DNA from: Chlorops oryzae
Taxonomy: Eukaryota; Arthropoda; Insecta; Diptera; Chloropidae
Assembly (NCBI GenBank): GCA_020466095.1
Contig: CM035809.1
Location: 4,380,223 to 4,444,222 of the forward strand
DNA: 64,000 nt
Direction: 5' to 3'
The notes below the pieces were generated by a model. The model did no database searches. It saw only the letters and a program-made list of their open reading frames with translations, and was not told the DNA's origin. Each line of letters starts with the position of its first letter. Within the stretch, counting starts at the first letter, position 1. Both the position numbers and the translations under genes were made by a program. Below, one piece after another: positions 59,740-64,000 of the stretch.

Positions 59740-59989
59740 TTAACCCTCTAATTCCTGGCTCCGTCTCTAGACAGACTGGTTTCGAACAAATTACCAAAAA
59801 AAAAAAAAAAAATTTCTAATAATTTCAGTTTCATGTTTTTCTACCCGAAATTAGTCTTATCTGTACTTTTCCATGAAAAAAGAAAAAAAAAAAAATGTGG
59901 CATTAGAGGTACAACTACAACAAGTACAACTAGTGATTTACTAGTTTTTTTACTAGTGCAAAAGCTTTCAGTACCAGTTCTTTTTTCTA

Positions 59990-60299
59990 ACAGGTTGGCT
60001 GATAAGTCCCCGGTCTAACAAAGTAAAACACATTTTTTTGTCAAATTTCGTTTTTATTATTCAACATAGTTCCCTTGAAGAGCGATACAACGATTATAAC
60101 GACCTTCCAATTTTTTGATACCATTTTGGTAGTACTCCTTCGGTTTTGCCTCAAAATAGGCCTCAGTTTCGGCGATCACCTCTTCATTGCAGCCAAATTT
60201 TTTCCCTGCGAGCATCCCTTTGAGGTCTGAGAACAAGAAAAAGTCGCTGGGGGCCAGATCTGGAGAATACGGTGGGTGGGGAAGCAATTCGAAGCCTAA
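59990..60299 (-). pseudogene. mariner transposase, C-terminal fragment with 3' TIR
   Basis: On the minus strand the frame starting at about 60296 reads GFELLPHPPYSPDLAPSDFF and continues to a stop at 60057-60059 (about 79 residues). YSPDLAPSD holds the third catalytic Asp of the mariner DD34D triad; the first two and the N-terminal DNA-binding domain are absent. ACAGGTTGGCTGATAAGTCC at 59990 is a typical mariner terminus next to a TA. The upstream edge joins directly to the AGGCGAGCC repeat at about 60296-60300, which suggests a deletion or rearrangement. Inactive by truncation. Confidence 0.88.
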
Positions 60300-60890
60300 T
60301 TCCAGTACTAGGGTCTGTTACGAAAATCACAAAAACTGCTCTAAAATCGAAGTTTTTCAACATATTTTGATGAATTTTGATATTTGAACATGCTAAAAGC
60401 AAGTTATATGATTTCAAAAAATTGAATAAGTGGGCGTGGCAGAAGGGCGTTTTTCGAAAATTGTCTCCTACACCCGAAATTCAAATGGGACTTGAACGAA
60501 ATTTTGCACTTCCTTTGAAGCCTTAAACATCCTTCCAAAAAATTTCTTTGATCGGTCCATTTTTAAGGGTACCTCCAGTACTAGGGTCTGTCACAAAAAT
60601 CCCAAAACTGCCTCAAAATCGGACTTTTCTGAAATATTTCAATGAAGCTTAGAGTTCGAGTGTATATTTAAGTCTCCGATTAGAATTGCAAAAAAAGTGG
60701 AAACGTAGGCGTGGAAAAGGGGCGGAAATTTAACAAAAGTCGGTATATGGGGCCCCTAAAGGCCTTAAAAATCTCTTGAATATTCTTACTTAGTGGTCCT
60801 GTTTTTGGGCGTGGTTCAAAAATTATTTAAACATGTGTCTGTGTCGGGTATTTTGTTGTAAGGCTCGCCTGACTATAACACCCTTACTTG
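60296..60890 (-). repeat. AGGCGAGCC mid-repetitive element, inverted truncated copy
   Basis: Read on the minus strand from 60890 it repeats the 54612-55254 sequence: CAAGTAAGGGTGTTATAGTC, AGGCGAGCCTTACAAC and both ACAGACCCTAGTACTGGA words. It breaks off in the second of these at the mariner fragment. Its other end abuts the start of the second segmental-duplication copy within a few bases. Confidence 0.78.
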
Positions 60891-62569
60891 TTTTCAATTT
60901 CATTCACTTTTTTCCGAGAAAACCCTGACCTGAAATTAAAACAAACTCAACTTGGTCCACTCTTATGATTTTTTTTTTTTTTTTTTTTCGATCTTTCTAA
61001 TTTCCTTTTTTATTTATTTATGTTTAATGTTTTAAATTGCACATCAACATCGGTGCATGTTTTTACATATTTTTGGCACTGACACTGGCCGTCGTCGCCG
61101 CCGATTGGTACTTGTCACTTATTTTTATTTTTATAGTCATTTCTCAGTGATTGTTTTCTCCTTTTCTTTTGCCAATATTATTTTCTTTCTTTAAATTTTT
61201 CGTCTTGCCATTTGAACATTAATGCCATCACAGCAACACGCGCAATTTTCACATTTCTCACCAGCATCGGCATCGGCAGCGGCCGGCTTCGAAGCAGAAC
61301 AGAATTGTGTGTACATATGTACCTCTGAGAGTACATTTGTACCTGCCCCCACCTCTGCATTCATACAGATGAATATTTTGAGATATAATTAATTGACTTT
61401 GACATTTCCATCGCTCATTTCTTGTGAAAAGAGGACGTTTTGCAGAGATTTTGATGGATTTAGTTCGAAGGACTAAAGAATTGTGGTCCTTTAAAGATCA
61501 ACGTCATCAAGCAGACGCGCAGGCAGAAAATTCTTTCGGGAGGGGCACTACAAAAATTTACATAATACTCGCAGTACTTTTATTGAACTCCCTCCCAAAC
61601 CACTCCGCGTACGCCCCTGTCAGCAACATTTTATACCGTACCCGCCGCCCACTAAGTTCAGTTGAGTGCTTTTTTATCCTGTTTGTGTTGTGGGTACAAA
61701 AATTCCGAAAAGGTCAACATGAAAACTTTATCAACCGCAGTTACCTTTGGGAAAATGTCGACATTTTTGTTGCGGGAAAAAATTGTAAAGATGAAAGTTC
61801 AAATAAAGCTAACAGAATTTATCTCCTTCATGCAGATTCTTTAACAAATTTATTGTCCTTTTACACATTTTATGGTTTTGTATCATTAGCGGTGGATGAG
61901 AACTTTCGAGGATATTTAAATGTTAAGTTTTTTCTTTTGATTTTGGGATTGAAAATTTTCAATTTGGCGATTTCAAGTAGTACTCGTGATGAAGAAAGTG
62001 AATGAATCCAGGTTTATTTTTCCTTTATTTTAATTAAAGATTTTCATTAAATTCGCACAGGTTCAAAAGCTATGGGCCATTAATGAAACAAGTGATTTTT
62101 GCTATACAGAGCTACTATATGGAGTTTTTTTTTTTGGGTCAGTTAAGGGGGTCTTCTCATTGAAAACCCGTTTTTTGGACCCTTTTTAAAAAAATTCTTA
62201 TTTGAAAACGCAAAGAATAATGGAAAACTTTTTTTATTTATTGTATTACAAAAGGTTCAAAGTAAAAAAAAAAAATTTTTTGGCCTCGATACGTGGGCTC
62301 TTCAAAAAGTAATGAGACTTCAAAGTTGGTGGTGAAAAAAAAAGGTGCCGTCACGGCAGCCACGATTCCGGGTCTCCGGAGCGTCCGAAATGGAAAAAAA
62401 ACGGGGTTATAATCAGTATAGATGTAATTCTCGGGTGAACCTCAAGCTTAATTTTGTGATTTTTTTTGACAAAATGGCAGCCATTCAAAAAAAAATTTCA
62501 ATTTCGGGTTTTTTTTTGTAGTTTAGTGTAAAAAAAAAAAATCAGTTCAGTTGAACTGGAGATATCATG

Positions 62570-63706
62570 ACGTCCCTAAAGCTGTAAGAGCAAAGTCAGC
62601 AGAATCAAAAAAAAATATGTGGAACATTAAAGGCTAATTAAAGGCTAATTAAATGCCCTAATCCGAAATTTTCGGCTCCAGCCATTTCCCGGAAAATCCA
62701 TGTTCTGCCAGCTTAACGTTAAGCTGGCAGAGCATGCTCCAAAAAATGGATTGCACAACAATTTCAGCAATTTAATTAGCACAGGAATTAACGGCTCATT
62801 AAAGGCTCTAGGAAAATCTAGTTTCCCATTTTTCGGCTCCAGCCGTTTCCCGGAAAATCCATGCTCTGCCACCGCGTGGGCAGAGCATCGTATAAAAACC
62901 TGTTTCGGATAAAAAATTCGAACTTTTTTTTAAGAACTATTTAAAGGCTCATTAAAGGCTCTACGAAAATCTAATTTCCCATTTTTCGGCTCCAGCCGTT
63001 TCCCACATGCTCTTTCTAATTGCCACTTCATAGAAACCGGTTTGAAAACTGTCTTCTTTGTCTTCTCCTTGAATATTTAGAAAATTTTGAAAAATCTAAA
63101 TATAAAAATTTTTGTTTTCCTCGGCCAGGGATCGAACCCGCGGTCTTCGGATTGTAAGTCGAGCACTTAGTCACTACGCTATCCATGCATAGGCTCAACT
63201 GACGCTAAAACCTTATTTAAATTTTAGTAGCCAATGAGATTCAAGAACATTAACAGCATCCCTCCACGATGACATGTCCCCCAATTTGTCATACATTACA
63301 ATGTTATCTGTATGACTCAATGAAATCACTAATGTTTTTTTCCTGCTGGATGGCTTTGCCTGCTGGGATTCTTACGATGCTCTGCTCACGCGCCGCGTTC
63401 TGAGAAAAAAGTTCGATTTTGTTATTCGGAACAGTTTTTTTTACGGGAAACGGCTGGAGCCGAAAAATGGGAAATTAGATTTTCGTAGAGCCTTTAATGA
63501 GCCTTTAAATAGTTCTTAAAAAAAGTTCGAATTTTTTATCCGAAACAGGTTTTTATACGATGCTCTGCCCACGCGGTGGCAGAACATGGATTTTCCGGGA
63601 AATGGCTGGAGCCGAAAATTTCGGATTAGGGCATTTAATTAGCCTTTAATGTTCCACATATTTTTTTTTGATTCTGCTGACTTTGCTCTTCCTGCTTTAG
63701 GGACGT
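62570..63706. mobile_element. Foldback, Mutator-like element with 9-bp target duplication
   Basis: GATATCATG flanks both sides (62561-62569 and 63707-63715), a perfect 9-bp duplication of a site that is single in the other TTAA copies. The ends are inverted ACGTCCCTAAAGC, and the inverted similarity continues inward for several hundred bases: GGAACATTAAAGGC, TTTTCGGCTCCAGCC and CCCGGAAAATCCATG occur in both arms. Long TIRs with a 9-bp duplication suggest the Mutator superfamily. The left arm has an extra segment (about 62711-62870) resembling an internal partial duplication and carrying a 13-bp-arm perfect palindrome at 62705-62730. The loop (about 63010-63400) holds a tRNA-like sequence. No transposase. 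Confidence 0.82.
63112..63184 (-). ncRNA. tRNA-like sequence (SINE head or tRNA pseudogene)
   Basis: On the minus strand GGATAGCGTAGTGACTAAG resembles a tRNA 5' end with a pol III A box. A B box GGTTCGATCCC lies at 63138-63128, about 33 bases on, within CGGGTTCGATCCCTG, which forms a T-arm. The loop CTTACAA would give a Val-like TAC anticodon, but its flanking stem pairs poorly. Downstream is A/T-rich with TTTAGA/TCTAAA dyads. A tRNA-derived SINE or decayed tRNA gene is likelier than a working tRNA. Confidence 0.5.
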
Positions 63707-64000
63707 GATATCATGGCCGCCAGTTCGAAAAACGTGGTTTCGAGAAAAACGCGTTTAAAGTTTGAAGCAACGCAAAAATTACTCGTTTTAGCGCAGATCT
63801 TGCTCGACAAAGAAGGCTATATCCTCTAAACTATTTTGAATTTCAAAAAATCCTTTTAGGGGCATATTCACAACTACCCAAGCTATAAATAAATGCAAAA
63901 AAAAAAAAAGTCGAAAAAAAATGTTGCTCAATGAGAAGACCCCCTTAACCCTCTAATTCCTGGCTCCGTCTCTAGACAGACTGGTTTCGAACAAATTACC

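Larger units (their letters stand above)
57838..59797 (+). repeat. Segmental duplication, first copy
   Basis: From TTCAATTTCAATCACTTTTT at 57838 the sequence matches, base for base apart from scattered changes, the segment starting at 60892. The match includes the TTAA element (59057-59739) at the same position and the same flank (ACCCTCTAATTCCTGGCTCC) beyond it. It runs to at least 59797, where the corresponding position of copy 2 reaches the window end. It contains a TATA-Inr pair and a short ATG frame (see 58552-58707). Confidence 0.93.
62147..63944 (+). mobile_element. TTAA-flanked element inside duplication copy 2, interrupted
   Basis: It has TIRs GGGGGTCTTCTCATTGA and complement, with TTAA on both sides (62143-62146 and 63945-63948). 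About 100 bp between the GTTTAGTGT-A-run and CAGTTCAGTTGAACTGG (about 62541) is deleted compared with the other copies. At GATATCATG a foldback element (62570-63706) is inserted. Sequence right of the insertion resumes exactly where the left stops, after the duplicated 9 bp. Confidence 0.9.
60892..64000 (+). repeat. Segmental duplication, second copy (continues past window)
   Basis: Collinear with 57838-59797 and in the same orientation. Differences include loss of a few bases near 61545, a changed stretch at about 62010-62035, and the large nested insertion 62570-63706. After the TTAA element the shared flank runs to the last base. The TATA-Inr pair (61632 and 61660) and ATG (61719) are conserved. 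Here the GTAAAA of copy 1 reads GAAAAA, so the frame stays open to 61844 (41 codons). Confidence 0.93.

Noticed and set aside
1..64000. CRISPR arrays, operons, bacterial ribosome binding sites, rRNA
   Set aside because: None present; the sequence is clearly eukaryotic and repeat-rich, and the tandem arrays lack spacer-repeat structure.

Overview
This is eukaryotic, AT-rich, repeat-dominated DNA, most likely from a fly (Diptera), perhaps a tephritid-like species with a large genome. That placement is inference. It rests on abundant TACATATGTATGT-type microsatellites, mariner and ZBED-type hAT transposons, many short TIR elements and fly-like intron signals. Only one host-type protein gene is well supported in 64 kb: a two-exon BTB/BACK-domain gene on the minus strand at 48788-50300. 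Nearly everything else is transposable elements (TEs), simple-sequence arrays and unclassified non-coding DNA.

Layout. 1-4.2 kb: the 3' part of a frameshifted hAT transposon that seems to contain a nested 1.6-kb element (1887-3503, TIR TGGGCAATTCCA) with six copies of a GTAACRTACCAAC motif. 6.45-7.25 kb: first of five long polypyrimidine arrays (others at 17.7-18.96, 20.56-20.91, 34.87-35.68 and 37.66-38.25 kb), all with C/T on the + strand. 8.63-9.01 kb: a hAT-type MITE with a perfect 8-bp target duplication, followed by a 760-bp mosaic of pentanucleotide repeats (9064-9822). 14.3-15.8 kb: a 205-bp hAT MITE and an old copy of a TTAA-flanked element. 21-31 kb: MITEs with TA, TTA and 8-bp target duplications. 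32.7-33.4 kb: a TTAA-family copy. 39.99-42.66 kb: a pogo-like element and a 1-kb element full of TCGACTT / GACCTATTTT motifs. 45.4-53.6 kb: a dense nested TE cluster surrounding the BTB gene. 54.6-64 kb: a young repeat block with three near-identical TTAA elements, a mariner fragment, and a >=2-kb segment present twice in direct orientation (57838-59797 and 60892-64000). The second copy carries a nested 1.1-kb foldback, Mutator-like element with a perfect 9-bp target duplication.

How the parts relate. The nesting gives a relative chronology: TTAA element into the 58-59 kb unit, then duplication of the unit, then the foldback element into the second TTAA copy. Several non-autonomous families share one architecture, short TIRs plus internal copies of a family-specific motif, as expected of transposase-binding subterminal repeats. 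No autonomous intact transposase was seen. All TE boundaries were read by eye from inverted repeats and target duplications; superfamily names are inferred from duplication length and TIR form.
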